64,000 nt of DNA from positions 10,497,579 through 10,561,578 of the forward strand of contig NC_087065.1 in the NCBI RefSeq assembly GCF_963678635.1, given 5' to 3'. Positions 44,671 through 56,035 of this stretch are shown here, piece after piece. Numbering within the stretch: position 1 is the stretch's first letter; the number at the start of each line of letters is the position of its first letter. This DNA is from Symsagittifera roscoffensis. Taxonomy: Eukaryota; Xenacoelomorpha; Acoela; Convolutidae. Made by a program: the position numbers and the translations under genes. A model generated the notes under the pieces. The model made no database searches, was not told the origin of the DNA, and saw only the letters and a program-made list of their open reading frames with translations.

Positions 44671-45053
44671 TCAACTCCTTCGGGTATAAATGATGAAAAG
44701 AAGCGGGCTGAGTATGGATCCCTGTGGTACTCCATATTTCACAAATTTAATTTGAGAGCGTTTGGTTGTAGTGGCAACGTATTGTTGTCAGTTTTTAAAT
44801 AAGATTTTAGAAGATCAAAAACAGGTCCCCGAAAACCATATGCGTCACATTTCTCAAGTAAAAGAATCTGGTCAACTGTATCAAAGGCTTTCTTAAGGTC
44901 AATGAATATGCACTGTGTGTTCGTGGTATTAGAGTTCCAATCTTGACGCACTTCTTCCATTAGGGTTATCAAAGCATCAATTGTACTCCTTTTCGATCTG
45001 AACCCAAACTGATAATTTTGTAGTAACTGACACTTAGTGAGATATTGGTTCAT
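44671..45053 (-). pseudogene. LINE reverse transcriptase fragment
   Basis: From the 45053 end: YQFGFRSKRSTIDAL (the finger region QYGFR..RST.DAL), IFIDLKKAFDTVDQ (motif A, catalytic Asp), GFRGPVFDLLKSYL, then after a one-base frameshift GVPQGSILSPLLF (motif B) and a stop at 44671. This order is typical of Jockey/CR1/RTE-type non-LTR retrotransposons. The YXDD motif, endonuclease and 3' end are missing. A dead fragment of about 380 bp. Confidence 0.9.
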
Positions 45054-45318
45054 TCAAAATTATGATAATCCTAGCCGCTCTTAAACAATCTGGACTGCTT
45101 TTTTAAAACTTTCAAAACTTTCCAGTCAGTTGGAAATAGTTTTTTTGTCTAGCTGCACCTTATTATGATAAATTACTCTGCTTCAACCAATTTGGAAACA
45201 AATTTGAACAGCTAAAAACAAAGTATTGGAGAAAACGGAAACATAATTCGCTTCAATTTTCCACAAAAAAATGTATGAAAAAACTATTTATTTATCCAAA
45301 ACTATTGCAAAAAAAAAC

Positions 45319-45847
45319 CAAAACTGCTCGTATCAAGGCGAAGCCCTGAATGTTCCGACTGCCTGGTAAGGTCTATAGAGCAGTAATAACTTGAAAAAAT
45401 TAAAAGTAAAAAAAATTTTTTTTTTTCAATTTGAGATTTTTTTGTTAAAATCACACCCCCATACGCCATATAAAATACAGAGTGATAGATTTCGCTCCCA
45501 GTAACAAAGCAGTTATGGCAAATAGGCGTCCTTCAACCAATTTGAAACGATTTCTAAGACGGATTAAATCTCCGCTTACGCGTAAATAGCGTGAAATATG
45601 TCGTGCTTTAACTGTCCCAAACTGGCCAAAACGGCAATCTTTAAACCCGAATAACTTTGCAAAAAATGATCACAGGTAGAAAATCTTTTCAATTTTCAGC
45701 TCAATACAATACGAGAATAACAATTCTTTTTGAATGATACAGAAAAATCCCGTCAAAAGTGGCAAATTAGAAAATCGAAATTTGTCTGAAGAAAATAAAA
45801 CCACTCGAGCACCAATAATTCGTTACTTTTGTTACAAAAGTTGGAAC
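45319..45847 (-). mobile_element. HR element, reverse, inner end of the right inverted-repeat arm
   Basis: CAAAACTGCTCGTATCAAGGCGAAGCCCTGAATGTTCC... to CAAAAGTTGGAAC. It mirrors array member 1 across the inverted repeat and keeps the normal centre that member 1 has lost. Confidence 0.75.
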
Positions 45848-46985
45848 AATAACATAGTTCACCGCAAAAGAAACTTTGGGATGGTAAAAAAAGAAAAACC
45901 GAGAAAAAATTTTAATTTGAAACAAAAACTGCGCCGAACGTACATTACGATGCGAAACTTGATCAATCCGACAAAATTTTCACATGTTTAAAGACTTGTC
46001 TCTGGAATCCAGGAACATACAGACACAAAATTGTGCTCCTATCCAGTGCACAGTTTGGGGTCGTAATGTATTTCATACGAGAGACAGAAACTTTGCGCTA
46101 ATCAGGGCCTTTGATTGATCAAGTATGCGCTAATAACAAAAAGAGTTTATCAAACCCATTATGAGAAGCATAAATAGAAGAATGTCATGTGAAAGTGAAG
46201 GACAAAAGATTGGACAATCTATCTCGGCCGTCGATAATAATTGATCCAAAAAGTGAACAGTCAAACGTGAATTAATTTTTCTTTCTATGTTTTCTAACGA
46301 CATCGTTAAATTGTAACATTAAAATTAGTATCATTTGTAGATTCGATATTTTGCAAATGAGTGTGACTGTTGATCCGACAATCCTTTGACAAGGTGTGTT
46401 CAAAACACGTGTTTTGATGAGCACTCTCTCATTCACTTCTAAGGTTTTCGAAGCCATCCCGCAACCAACTTAGCGTAAAGGCATAAAGGATCGATTATAA
46501 CAGAATATTATGACGATTTTTATCAATTATAGTTGATTATAATTACCAATGTTAGGTGTTTAAAATATTTATGATTGATTATAATTGTTATGTTTTCCAA
46601 GAGATTATAATCTCTTATAATTGATTTTAATTGATTATAGTTCTTACACAAAACCCTTAAAATCAATTATAATCGATTATAATCTATTATAATCTCCTAT
46701 TTTGCCAAACTTTTGTCAAATCAAAACAATCTTCGAATCGTCTTTTTTGGGTTATTAATTTTGTGCCATCAATAAAATCTCTAAAAAAGAGATCTCTTGA
46801 ACACTTTGGTTCTTCTGAACACAAAGTTTTACCACAAAAAAAAGTTTCATAGACATCCTTTCATATTAGTGGAAAATTTCCCGCGCTAGATGAAAAATAA
46901 ATCATCCGAATCAATCATGAAATTAAATCAATTTGCTGATGTTTTGGTGGTTAAAAAAGCTTAAAATATGTATCACAAAACAATT
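45848..46985 (-). repeat. Large inverted repeat, right arm (family Z)
   Basis: Inverted partner of 41232-42136. It is longer mainly because of an expanded GATTATAATC-type array (46490-46690). The palindrome AAACACGTGTTT is conserved (about 46402-46414). Spacer between the arms is about 2.4 kb. Confidence 0.85.
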
Positions 46986-47717
46986 TTAATAGGGAAGAAA
47001 TGAAAAAAAAACATATAAGTTTGAATTGAACGGAAAACTTTAAAAACATTTTTCTCATTTTTTATAGGAACGAACGTATACAAAAGAATGAAATATAAGC
47101 AATTTAGATGCAACTTCGAAGACAAAATGAACAAACAAGAGCGATTATTACCAATAATCATCAATTATAATGGATTTTTGTGCAAAACTAATGAAATGGA
47201 AATTTGAATAAAAATAATAGATTTAATCAATTATAATTGATTATAACTGTATCGAAAAATGGGCAAATAAAAATCTATTATCATGTATTATAATTTATTT
47301 TAATTTGATTTTAAAAATAGAGATTATAAGCGATTATTAATTGATTAAAATTGATTGTTTCTCATTTTTAGTAAGACTGGTACTAAAATCGTGATATAAT
47401 CGATTATTAACAATTGAAACTGGATGCGGGGTTCTTTTGGCAGCAGGCAGAAAAATTTGCTGAACTCTGAGATGATATACTTCAGTAAGTTGAATTGTTT
47501 TAGGTTCAATCTAGTTTTAAATTATTCGCGGTTTGATAAACTCTCATTGCATTTTGTGTTGAACCATTTTCTTTAGTATTTTTTAAAAGTAACACAATAA
47601 AATGAACTAAAACAAAACTTCAAATTCATTTTCCACATATTCGGCTAATTTTGGACAAAGTCTGAAGGTCAACAAAATTGTTTGACCTTTCATCAATATT
47701 TCTATAAAGAAACCTAA
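46986..47717. other. No gene; contains ATTATAATC-rich stretches
   Basis: AT-rich. Palindromic ATTATAATC/GATTATAAT words recur at 47150-47420. No ORF supported. Confidence 0.5.
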
Positions 47718-48180
47718 CAAGACTGCTCGTATCAGGGCAAAGCCCTGATTGTTCCGACTGCATTTTAGGATCTATGAAGCAGTAATAAAATGAAAAATTC
47801 AAATGTAATAAAATAAAATTTAAAAATTAAAAAAAAAATTGACATTTTTTTCTATAAACTACAAAAGAATAGATTTCGCTGCTTGTAGCAAATCACTTAT
47901 GGCAAATAAGTTTCTTTGAACCAATTTGGAACGATTTCTATGACGGATTAAATCTCCGCTTACGCGTTAATAGCGCGAAATATATCGCGCGTTAATTGTC
48001 CCAAAGTGGCCAAAATGGCAATATTTAAACCCCCATAACTTAACGAAAAATGATCACAGGTGAAATATTTTTTCAAATTTAAGCTCAGGACAACAATACT
48101 TTTTGAATGATATAAAAACAATTCCGTCAAAAATGGCTAGTTAAAATGTCGAAATTTGTCTGAAGAAAAAAAAACCCACT
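47718..48180 (-). mobile_element. HR body of the X-type variant, reverse
   Basis: CAAGACTGCTCGTATCAGGGCAAAGCCCTGATTG... to TTTGTCTGAAGAAAAAAAA, then directly into segment X copy 2. It is flanked on its hairpin end by A (T in element orientation). Confidence 0.75.
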
Positions 48181-48545
48181 TGGTGAAATTCTGGTCATTT
48201 TCAAACTAATCGTGCAAACCTACTATCATAGTTATTGATTTTCCATTGTTAGAGCCTTTTGGAGGTCTGGCCAGCTGAAAGTTGGAACCCCAATACTTAC
48301 TTTAAATGAAATGAACTTTAAATCCCAAGATTAAGATTAAGACCATTTATCCACGGGGAACGGACCAACACAGGAGCTGTACAGCTCATCGCGGCGAAGG
48401 GCCGTTGTGCGAAACCATGATGAGATGATGAGATTTCGCGAAACCATGATGAGATTTCGCGAAACCATGATGAGATGAGAGCTCACGTTTTCCCCCTTGA
48501 CACACATCTGTTAAGTTAAATTCAAGGGATGACCTAATTTTCTTC
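48181..48545 (-). repeat. Segment X, alternative 5' half of HR, copy 2
   Basis: Reverse of 43612-43990: CCACTTGGTGAAATTCTGG... through the TTTCGCGAAACCATGATGAG repeats to TTCAAGGGATGACCTAA. Joined to the HR body at the same point as copy 1. Confidence 0.75.
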
Positions 48546-48564
48546 GTTTGACAAAACAGTTTTC

Positions 48565-48730
48565 GGAGATCCAAGTTAAGATCGTCCACCCCTGCGTTCA
48601 TTTTAATTTAAATCTACTGACGCTGCATGTAAAATGCTCTATTCTGATTGGCTGAAAATTCGAACTCAGAACCAAGTTAACATCCTCCCCTCCCCCTTAA
48701 ATGGGTTTTGGGGGGATGTTAACTTGGTCC
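48565..48730. mobile_element. hAT-like MITE, 166 bp, with a built-in second hairpin
   Basis: Flanked by the perfect 8-bp duplication CAGTTTTC (48557-48564 and 48731-48738). Ends: GGAGATCCAAGTTAAGAT at left and ATGTTAACTTGGTCC at right. A second, inner copy of the right end (ACCAAGTTAACATCC, 48671-48685) pairs with it to form a hairpin of about 60 bp. It contains TTCTGATTGGCTGAAAAT, shared with the MITE at 49225. Confidence 0.85.
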
Positions 48731-49014
48731 CAGTTTTCCATGAAGAGCAACATATGGTACAGGAAAATTACAATGGGATTCATTTCTTGCAGGAATAAGC
48801 TATTTCCCTCTAAGATTTAGACAGAAAGCATTTAATTCAAAAAGTTAGTCGCAATTTCAGTTAAATACTCAATCAAAGCTGTATTATACAAAGTTTAATC
48901 AGCCCCACTTGTTTTGTAACGGTTTAACGTTCAACAGTAATATACTAATAAATTTGTTTTAGTCGACAAAGTGTTTTGCTCTTCCATTTTATGAGCATAA
49001 ACTGTTCATAATTT

Positions 49015-49437
49015 TCACAGTTCGTTGTTTTGCACTTCTCGAGATTTACAGAGAATATAAGAGTGAGTATGGTCGTAGAAGTAAGACCACATAAGCCGCA
49101 TGGAATTAGCTTTCACAGGCACAGAGCATGGACTGGCTGCCGGGTTGAACTTCCCGTCCATATCTAGGAGGCCAGGCACATACCAGCCAGACCAGCCTCC
49201 GCTGAACCACCTAAAACAAACAGTGGATCTACTTAACAATTGCCCCCCCCCCCTTTAAGAAAGGGGGGCAATTGTTAAGTAGATTGAAATAACGCATTTT
49301 CGACCAATCAGAATGCAGCAAAATTCTAATTCTCAATAGAAAGGTCAGTGCTAATTTAATGCTTTTATTGATAGGGGTGGCAATTCTTAAGTAGATCCCA
49401 AACAGTTGCTGGTTTCTGGATGTAATCATCCGTTGAT
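49015..49437 (-). pseudogene. Terminal coding exon of an unrecognised secreted-type gene, interrupted by a MITE
   Basis: An acceptor (CCTTTTTAG) precedes 49437, and the stop TGA is at 49017-49015. Removing the MITE plus one duplicate (182 bp) leaves a 241-nt exon open throughout. It is GC-richer than its surroundings, with two nearby Trp-Tyr-rich stretches (GGWSGWYVPGLLDMDG, LMWSYFYDHTHSYILCK) and three Cys. The Cys/Trp pattern near the end vaguely recalls the last part of a C-type lectin-like domain, but I do not assign a family. The MITE adds 182 bp (not a multiple of three), so it breaks the frame. An acceptor-like GTTTGTTTTAG sits just after it at 49221-49211, but splicing there would not restore the frame with the nearby GT sites. 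Upstream exons were not found. Confidence 0.5.
49225..49398. mobile_element. hAT-like MITE, 174 bp, inside a coding exon
   Basis: Perfect 8-bp duplication CAAACAGT (49217-49224 and 49399-49406). Terminal repeats GGATCTACTTAACAATTGCC at left and GGCAATTCTTAAGTAGATCC at right. The left end carries a second inverted copy (GGGCAATTGTTAAGTAGATT to 49285), giving a C/G-tract hairpin. Same architecture and ATTCTGATTGG core as the MITE at 48565. Confidence 0.92.
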
Positions 49438-50008
49438 CTAAAAAGGCAGAGAAGGACGTTAATTATAAGACAAAGACAAATGCGTTGATAGACGCAAAGT
49501 TGTTATTTATTATTGTTTGATAGACAAAAAAATTGTTTTTACTATATAAAACACCGTTTTCTACTTAAAAACATTGTTAGGAGTTTTGATCCGCTTTTCG
49601 AGATAAATTCTGTCTTAAAGTTTATTGGGCTCTGTAAAAAGCTCAAGTTGATTAATCATGCCAGTGATTCAGTAAGTAGGTTTGGCGTAATTTTTGATTG
49701 ACTGAAAAAAAAAACGAAAATGGTCGTTTTTGGAGTAAAATTATGGACTCGAATTTTGCAAAATAAATTGCATCATATCAATTCTGCTGAAATTTTAAGC
49801 AAATTTTGTAAACATCGTTTTTTCTCTGAAGTCAACGCAATTTGAAAAATTTTGTTATAATCTGTAAGTTTTTTTTTTCGTTTTTTTCCGGATATTTTAA
49901 ATCAATACTTTACTAATAGGTTTCACATCTGCGTTTCAAGTTTTTGCTTCAACAGTATATAACCGGAACAAAAACGAAGAAAAGGACTTCCTTTTGCGAT
50001 CCCATGTG
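49438..50008. other. No gene; left part of a direct duplication
   Basis: 49670-50008 is repeated at about 51505-51860 (GTAAGTAGGTTTGGCGTAATTTTTGATTGACTG). No ORF supported. Confidence 0.6.
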
Positions 50009-51071
50009 GTTACCCGCACTCAGTAAAAAAAAGTAATAGATCATAATGGGTTTTTATTGTCAGTCTCCATATTTTTCAAAAACAATAGATTATAAATGGA
50101 TTATAATGTTACTATTTTTCGAAACAAAAAAAATCATTATAATCGTTTATAATCTATTATAATCGATTATTTTTAAAAAAAATTCTCAAATTTTATTGAA
50201 TTATAATCCATTATAATGGGTTATAATCAATTATTATTCAACAATTGTCATCGCTCCATTTCGTTTTATTTTGTTTTGTTTTGTGTGCTTTTCAGTTGGT
50301 TACCGAACAAGAAGAAACTGTAATTTTGAACTTATAGCCAGGGGCGGTTTTAGGGGGGGGGGGGGGGTTGGGGTGCTGGGGTTTCCTCTCTTGAACTATC
50401 TTGAGATATCCAATTTTGGCGACGGAACCTATGAACTTTCTAAAGGCGCCTTTGGCGCCAATATATACTAATTTTGAGAGAGAGATCGCACCAAAAAAAA
50501 CGCGATTTTTATATCAAAATTTTCCAAAAATTGTCTAAAAACGCCTTTTTTGGCCTGTTTTTTTTTGTAATTTTGCCTGCGGTGCAGAAAGTTTGAACAG
50601 AATGGGTTCTTTATAGTGAGTTAGGAAAGCTCAGAAAATCAATGTGGTCAACCTAAAAAAAGGTCAATTTTCAAAAAAAAAATTTTTTGAAAACCTACCC
50701 CTTCCCCCGAGAAAGTCCCAGATCCGCCCCTGCTTATAGCTTAATCTTATATTAAATTTGATTTTTACCGTACTTTCTTGCAGAATAGCTAAATCATAAT
50801 TCATTATAGCTAATTTTTTGTGAGATAAAATTTTGATAGAAAGCGTGGTTATAATCTATTATAATAGATTGTAAAAGATTTTCGGAAAAATTATAACCAA
50901 TTATAATTCATTACAGTTTTTTAAAATTTAACCAAAAATGTTATCATTAAAATGAATTATAAATCGTTTAAAAATCTAAAGTATGCGCTATAATAATAAT
51001 TTTGATAAAAGTATGATTATTATTATTATTATATAATTGATTATTTTCTCTTTTTACTGAGTGCGGGTAAC
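50009..51071. mobile_element. TIR element with ATTATAATC arrays (1063 bp), host of a nested hAT
   Basis: GTTACCCGCACTCAGTAAAA at 50009 is mirrored by TTTTACTGAGTGCGGGTAAC ending at 51071. The inner sequence on both sides is packed with ATTATAATC-type words (50050-50240 and 50840-51050). I see no clear target duplication. The left terminus recurs at about 51848 in the neighbouring duplicate, without a right terminus. Confidence 0.7.
50339..50732. mobile_element. hAT-like MITE (394 bp), CAGGGGCGG ends
   Basis: Ends CAGGGGCGG and CCGCCCCTG are typical of animal hAT elements; it is flanked by the perfect 8-bp duplication CTTATAGC (50331-50338, 50733-50740). It is nested inside the ATTATAATC TIR element. 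A GGCGCCTTTGGCGCC palindrome lies inside (about 50445-50460), also present at 33166-33180. Confidence 0.93.
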
Positions 51072-51179
51072 TAAGAACGAGATCGAAAACCCTGTAGTGC
51101 TTGAATTGCGTAATCGGAAGCGCCCGCAACGGAGTTAAATGGATTAATATCAATTATGACGGAAAAACGATGACTTTAA

Positions 51180-52140
51180 CATTGTCGTTAAAATCCACTG
51201 ACCCCGCAAATTTAGACAAGGAAAAAATGCTGCATTATAATTACCTTTTTGCATGATAATAAAAACATGACCACTCAAAATCCATTATGATCGCTTGTAA
51301 TCAATTTTGTATTCATAAGTATTGATTATAATAGATTATAATCTTTATAACCTATAATTTAATCGGCATTTAACCCCTACTAACGGTTACCATCTCACTC
51401 CCACCTTTGGAAGATTTTGAACGCTGGAGAGACAAAAAAATGTATTCCGACTTAAGAGGGTTTGAAACAAGAAAAAAAAGTAGGTTTCGCGTTGCGGGTG
51501 ATTGAGTAAGTAGGCTTGGCGTAATTTTTGATTGACTGAAAGAAACCGAAAATGGTCGTTTTTGGAGTAAAAGTATGGACTCGAATTTCGCAAAATAAAT
51601 TGCATCATATCAATTCTGCTGAAATTTTAAGCAAATGTTGTATACATCGTTTTTTCTCTGAAGTCAACCCAATTTGAAAAATTTTGTTATAAACTGTAAG
51701 TTTTTTTTTTTTCGTTTTTTTTCCGGATATTTTAAATCAATACTTAACTAATAGGTTTCACATCTGCGTTTCAAGTTTTTGCTTCAACAGTATACAACCG
51801 GAACAAAAAACGAAGAAAAGGACTTCCTTTTGCGATCCCATGTGGTTACCCGCACTCAGTAAAAAAAGAAAGTAATAGATTATAATGGGTTTTTATTGTC
51901 AATCTCCATATTTTTCAAAAACAATAGATTATACTCAAGGAAAAAAAAATGCTGCATTATAATTACCATTTTGGATTATAATAAAAACATGACCACTCAA
52001 AATCCATTATGATCGCTCGTAATCAATTTTGTATTCATAAGTAATGCTTATAATAGATTATAATCTTTATAACCTATAATTTAATCGGCATTTAACCCCT
52101 CCTAACTGTTACCATCCCACTCCCATCTTTGGGAGATTTT
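51180..52140 (+). repeat. Partial duplicate of 49670-51420 with internal deletion
   Basis: 51505-51930 repeats 49670-50095 and 51935-52150 repeats 51220-51420; the middle (most of the TIR element) is missing. The join is at TAGATTATA/CTCAAGG. Confidence 0.7.
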
Positions 52141-52254
52141 GAACGCTGGAGAGACAAAAAAAATGTAATTCCGACTAAAGAGGGGAAAAAAGGAAGAAAA
52201 AAAACAAGATATAAATTTTGGAAGCCATTTTGAGCCGCAACCAAATTTAGACGT

Positions 52255-52520
52255 AGGTAATCGAGTATAACGGATTATTATGTTGATTTTTTGGTTTTTT
52301 TGTCTGTCAATAACAAAATCCCTAAAACAGATATCTGTTCAACTTTTGTTCATAGGAACACAAAGTCGTACCACAAAAGAAAATTCCATATTAGTTGAAA
52401 GGTTCTTGCGGTAGCTGAAGAATAAATTTTCCGAATAGATTATGAAAGTAAAGATCTCTGCTGATTTTTGGTGGTTACAAAAAACTTAAAATAAGCATCA
52501 TGAAACAAATCTAATGATGT
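52255..52520 (-). repeat. Diverged third copy of family Z
   Basis: Resembles 46740-46985 in the same orientation (GTTCATAGGAACACAAAG, TACCACAAAAGAAA, GGTGGTTACAAAAAACTTAAAATAAG), at lower identity. It marks family Z as a dispersed repeat. Confidence 0.6.
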
Positions 52521-53845
52521 TGAAAAGAAAACCAATCGAAGTAGCGTTTAACAAAAAACTATTATGGTTGATTGAAAAGAATTAAAACTTATTTTTCGAT
52601 CTGACAAAAGGTACGACTTCAGTTAATTGATTATTTTTGAGACTGGCATCAATAATCCAATAAACTTGATTGTTACCTGCAAAATACCAATGCGGAATGC
52701 TTAGAAAAGCAAAAACACTAATACAAATCAATCAATTACAAGAAATGAGTTGAAAACACTAATCTAAAGTGACAAAAAAAGTGTGAAATGAGTTAGCGAA
52801 GTATTCCCGGGAAAATTTCCGCGAAATATTCGGAAATTTGATGGTTGACTACTCGGATTTACTGCGAAAAATAAATATAAGAGATCTAAAGTTGTCTCTC
52901 GGTTAGAAAAGTCGGTAATTCCTTTCCGATGCATTTAATCATAAAACTTAAAAAAGAACAATTTTTTGTTTTTTTGTCAACACAATAATTATGGATAGTT
53001 TTTTCATAATTAGGATTGACATAATTAGGAATGACATTATTAGGAATGAAACTGATAGACGAATAGTATTAGGAGTTTTGCCATGAGGGAGAAATTTTTT
53101 TTGGAGTAATATAAATATAAGAAAGTCACTCTACATCTTCCGCAGTAGTTTTTTCTTCATTGCGAGTAAGTGATACGTGTTGTAAATTTGCTAGTAACTT
53201 ATCCGACGGACCGGAGAAAACAAATAGATTAAACTCAGCTGAATGCAGGCAGTCTAATTATTTTAATGAGTGTTTTTTTCTAGCAAAAGAATTACAAAAC
53301 AGTATTAAAATCTCAGCGCGAAAGAAACTTTTGACATTATTGTTTGTGTGCAAAATTGATATTGCGACAAAAAAAAATAAAAAATTGAACAGTTTTGTTG
53401 TTTTACTCACCAAAAAAATTCATATATATTCGATGTATTGAGGTGAAGTTGAAAATGGACTAATCTGCGAAAAACCGAAAAAAAAAATAAAAACAACGTC
53501 CATGAATCAAACTAGATAATTCGGAAATGCATCCATGGATAAATATATTTGAGTTGGAGAATCAACTTGATCAGAAAGACGTAATCAATTTAAAAAACTG
53601 GATGCTCAAAAAAGGCAGGGACAAAACAGAAAAGTCGTAAAATTATCCATTTGTTGATTAGATTCTATTTTTTAAATTTCGCGGATTTGCTTGCCTCCCA
53701 AATTTCCAATATTTTGCTCAAAAAAAATTCCTTAAATGTTTCTTTAGTCTAAAAAAATTTTGAGATTTTTTTTTCTGAAATACTTTGCAAAGTTGCAAAA
53801 AAGCTCAACCCGGATAAAAAAACGAGGGTGCAGCAGCAGCGTTCC
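52521..53845. other. No gene recognised
   Basis: AT-rich. The open frame at 53160-53441 is Lys/Asn/Phe-rich without a domain, and I do not support it as a gene. Confidence 0.35.
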
Positions 53846-54103
53846 TTATGTAATTAAATTATGTCTCAAGGACTGTTCAACCGACCTGATTTTATATGCC
53901 ACTATCTTCCCTCCCAGTACTTTGTGATCCACAGTTCGATCCAAACCTGCGTGCCATCGGCAATCCCCGGTTGCGCTCTGTGTTATTTCTGTGCATTGGG
54001 GTTCAGTAGACACATCATATATTACTCTATCACTGCATTGAGTGAATAGCAAAATTGGATAGAGCACACAAAATTGGAGGGCAATTTTGCTGCAAGTCAT
54101 CAT
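53846..54103 (-). CDS. Candidate small secreted protein or first exon (85 aa), family unknown
   Basis: Starts ATGATG at 54103. Residues 1-23 form a good signal peptide (KIALQFCVLYPILLFTQC core). The mature part has Cys pairs (residues 37 and 48) in PQCTEITQSATGDCRW and is GC-richer than its surroundings. A possible acceptor (TTTTTTCAG) lies about 40 nt upstream of the ATG. The frame stops at 53846, but the last 20 residues could be intron read-through after a GT near 53888. I do not recognise the family. Small size and lack of homology knowledge keep confidence low. Confidence 0.4.
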   Translation of the reverse strand: MMTCSKIALQFCVLYPILLFTQCSDRVIYDVSTEPQCTEITQSATGDCRWHAGLDRTVDHKVLGGKIVAYKIRSVEQSLRHNLIT

Positions 54104-54864
54104 TGTAAATTGAAGATAGTGAGCGGTGTTTGTTTTCTGAAAAAATCATAAAAATATGTTGTAGCTTGAAAACACTAGAAATTCTGGACAGTAATGAAAC
54201 ATTTGTTAAAAACTTTGAGCATCACTTGAAACCATGAAAAAAGATATTAATCGATATAATGTTCCTTTTTTATCAGCGGAAAGACGGGAAAAACATGAAA
54301 CTGATGAATTTCGAAGAACAATTTGTGTATGGATAGCCCGGAAAAAAGTTAGAAACTATATAGCAAAGAGCATAATTAAAACTTATGACTAAGAATCCTT
54401 ATTTGCCGTGAATAAAAATTAATAATCAGGTGACTAAAATGATGCAAATACCTCTAGAAACTGAGTAGATAAAAAATCTCTCTTTGAAACATTTCACAAG
54501 AAAAAACTTGAAAATTTCTGTTGAAATTTTAGAAAAGTCGACAAAATTTCATAGGGCAGTCGAAGTACCAAGTAACTCCGCTCATCTTTTGTATCAATTA
54601 GCAACCATTCTTTTTTTCAAAAATTGCTAATCTATGAAAAGGAATTGACAATACAAAACTTCATAAAACATGTCTATAACAAAATTTTCATAATTGTCTT
54701 GCATACTTCTTCAAACAACGAATAGAAAGTAAATTAAGCTTTACTGACTTATTTACTTACGAAACTTATGAGTTTTTTATAATTGTACTTTTTTTTTAGA
54801 AAAAGACTCAAAAGATCGAGTTCTAAAAAACAAATAACAATTGACAGAAGAAAAAATTTATACC
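54104..54864. other. No gene recognised
   Basis: AT-rich sequence leading into the satellite field; nothing identified. Confidence 0.35.
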
Positions 54865-56035
54865 ATAGAATGGGTACCGTGACAACTCGTAACAGAAAAC
54901 AAATTTCCAGGAAAGCGATAAACCGCAAAGTTTGGAAAATGAATCGTAACTTGAGAATTTCAGTTTAAAGTTTTTTATGCGACTGCGGCAGTGAAAGTTT
55001 CAATAGTGAGTTCTGCTCTTTTTTGCGACGGCAGCGGTGGGTCATTTTTTAAAGTTGCGTTTTAGTTACCGTGTCATCTCGCAACAGAAAACAAACTTCC
55101 AGGAAAGCGATAAACCGAAAAGTTTGGAAATTGAATCGTAACTTGAAAGTTTCAGTTTAAAGTTTATTTGCGACTGCGTCCATGAGTGTTTTAATTGTGA
55201 GTTCTGTTCTTTTTTTGCGGCGGCAGCGGTTAGTCGTTTGTTTTTAGTTGCGTTTTTGATGCGGCTGCGGAGGTGAGTGTTTTATTGTGAGTTTCGTCTT
55301 TTAATCCAACTGCGACGGAGATTATTTTATTGTGAGTTCCAATTTCTAATGCAACTGCGGCGGTGAGTATTCTATTGTGAGTTTCGTCTTTAAATGCAAC
55401 TGCAGCATGCATTTTTTCTTGCGAGTTCCGTCTTTTAAGACGAGTGCGGCAATGAGTCTTTGAATCCTTAATGTGAACTCCGTCTGTTACACGAGTGCGG
55501 CAATGACGCCTTAATTTTGGTGCAATTGCTCCAAGGTAAAATTATGCATTAATTATACCAAAGTTAAATTTTGGGCCTGAAGTTTGCAAAAAAGAATGAG
55601 TACCGTGACAACTCGTAACAAAAAACAAATTTCCAGGAAGGCGATAAACCGCAAAGTTTGAAAATTGAATCGTAAGTTGAGAGTTTTAGTTTAAAGTTTT
55701 TTTTGCGACTGCGGCAGTGAAAGTTTCAATAGTGAGTTCTGCTCTTTTTTGCGACGGCAGCGGTGAGTCATTTTTAGTTGCGTTTTGATGCAACTGCGGC
55801 GGTGAGTGTTTTATTGTGAGTTCCGTCTTTTAATGCAACTGCGGCGGTGAGCATTTTATTTTCAGTTCCGTCTTTTAATGCAACTGCGGTAATGAGTCTT
55901 TTGTTGTGAATTCCGTCTTTAACACTAGTTCGGCATTGAGTCATTTATTGTGAAATCTTTTTTTTTACACGAGTGCGGCAATGAGTCTTTTTTTTTGTGA
56001 ATACCGTCTTTAACACGAGCTCGGCATTGAGTGAA
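54865..56035. repeat. Higher-order satellite, block 1 (includes 45-bp units)
   Basis: Two kinds of subunit. A roughly 190-bp module, CCGTGACAACTCGTAACAGA...GCGGTGGGTCATTTT, occurs at 54874, 55066 and 55598. 45-bp units, TGCAACTGCGGCGGTGAGTG...CCGTCTTTTAA, occur at 55245-55500 and 55780-56035. A third module of about 85 bp (CCTTAATTTTGGTGCAATTG) begins at 55508. Confidence 0.85.

Noticed and set aside
44739-45053. Possibly functional reverse transcriptase gene
   Set aside because: Frameshift before motif B, premature stop, no YXDD motif and no flanking LINE parts.
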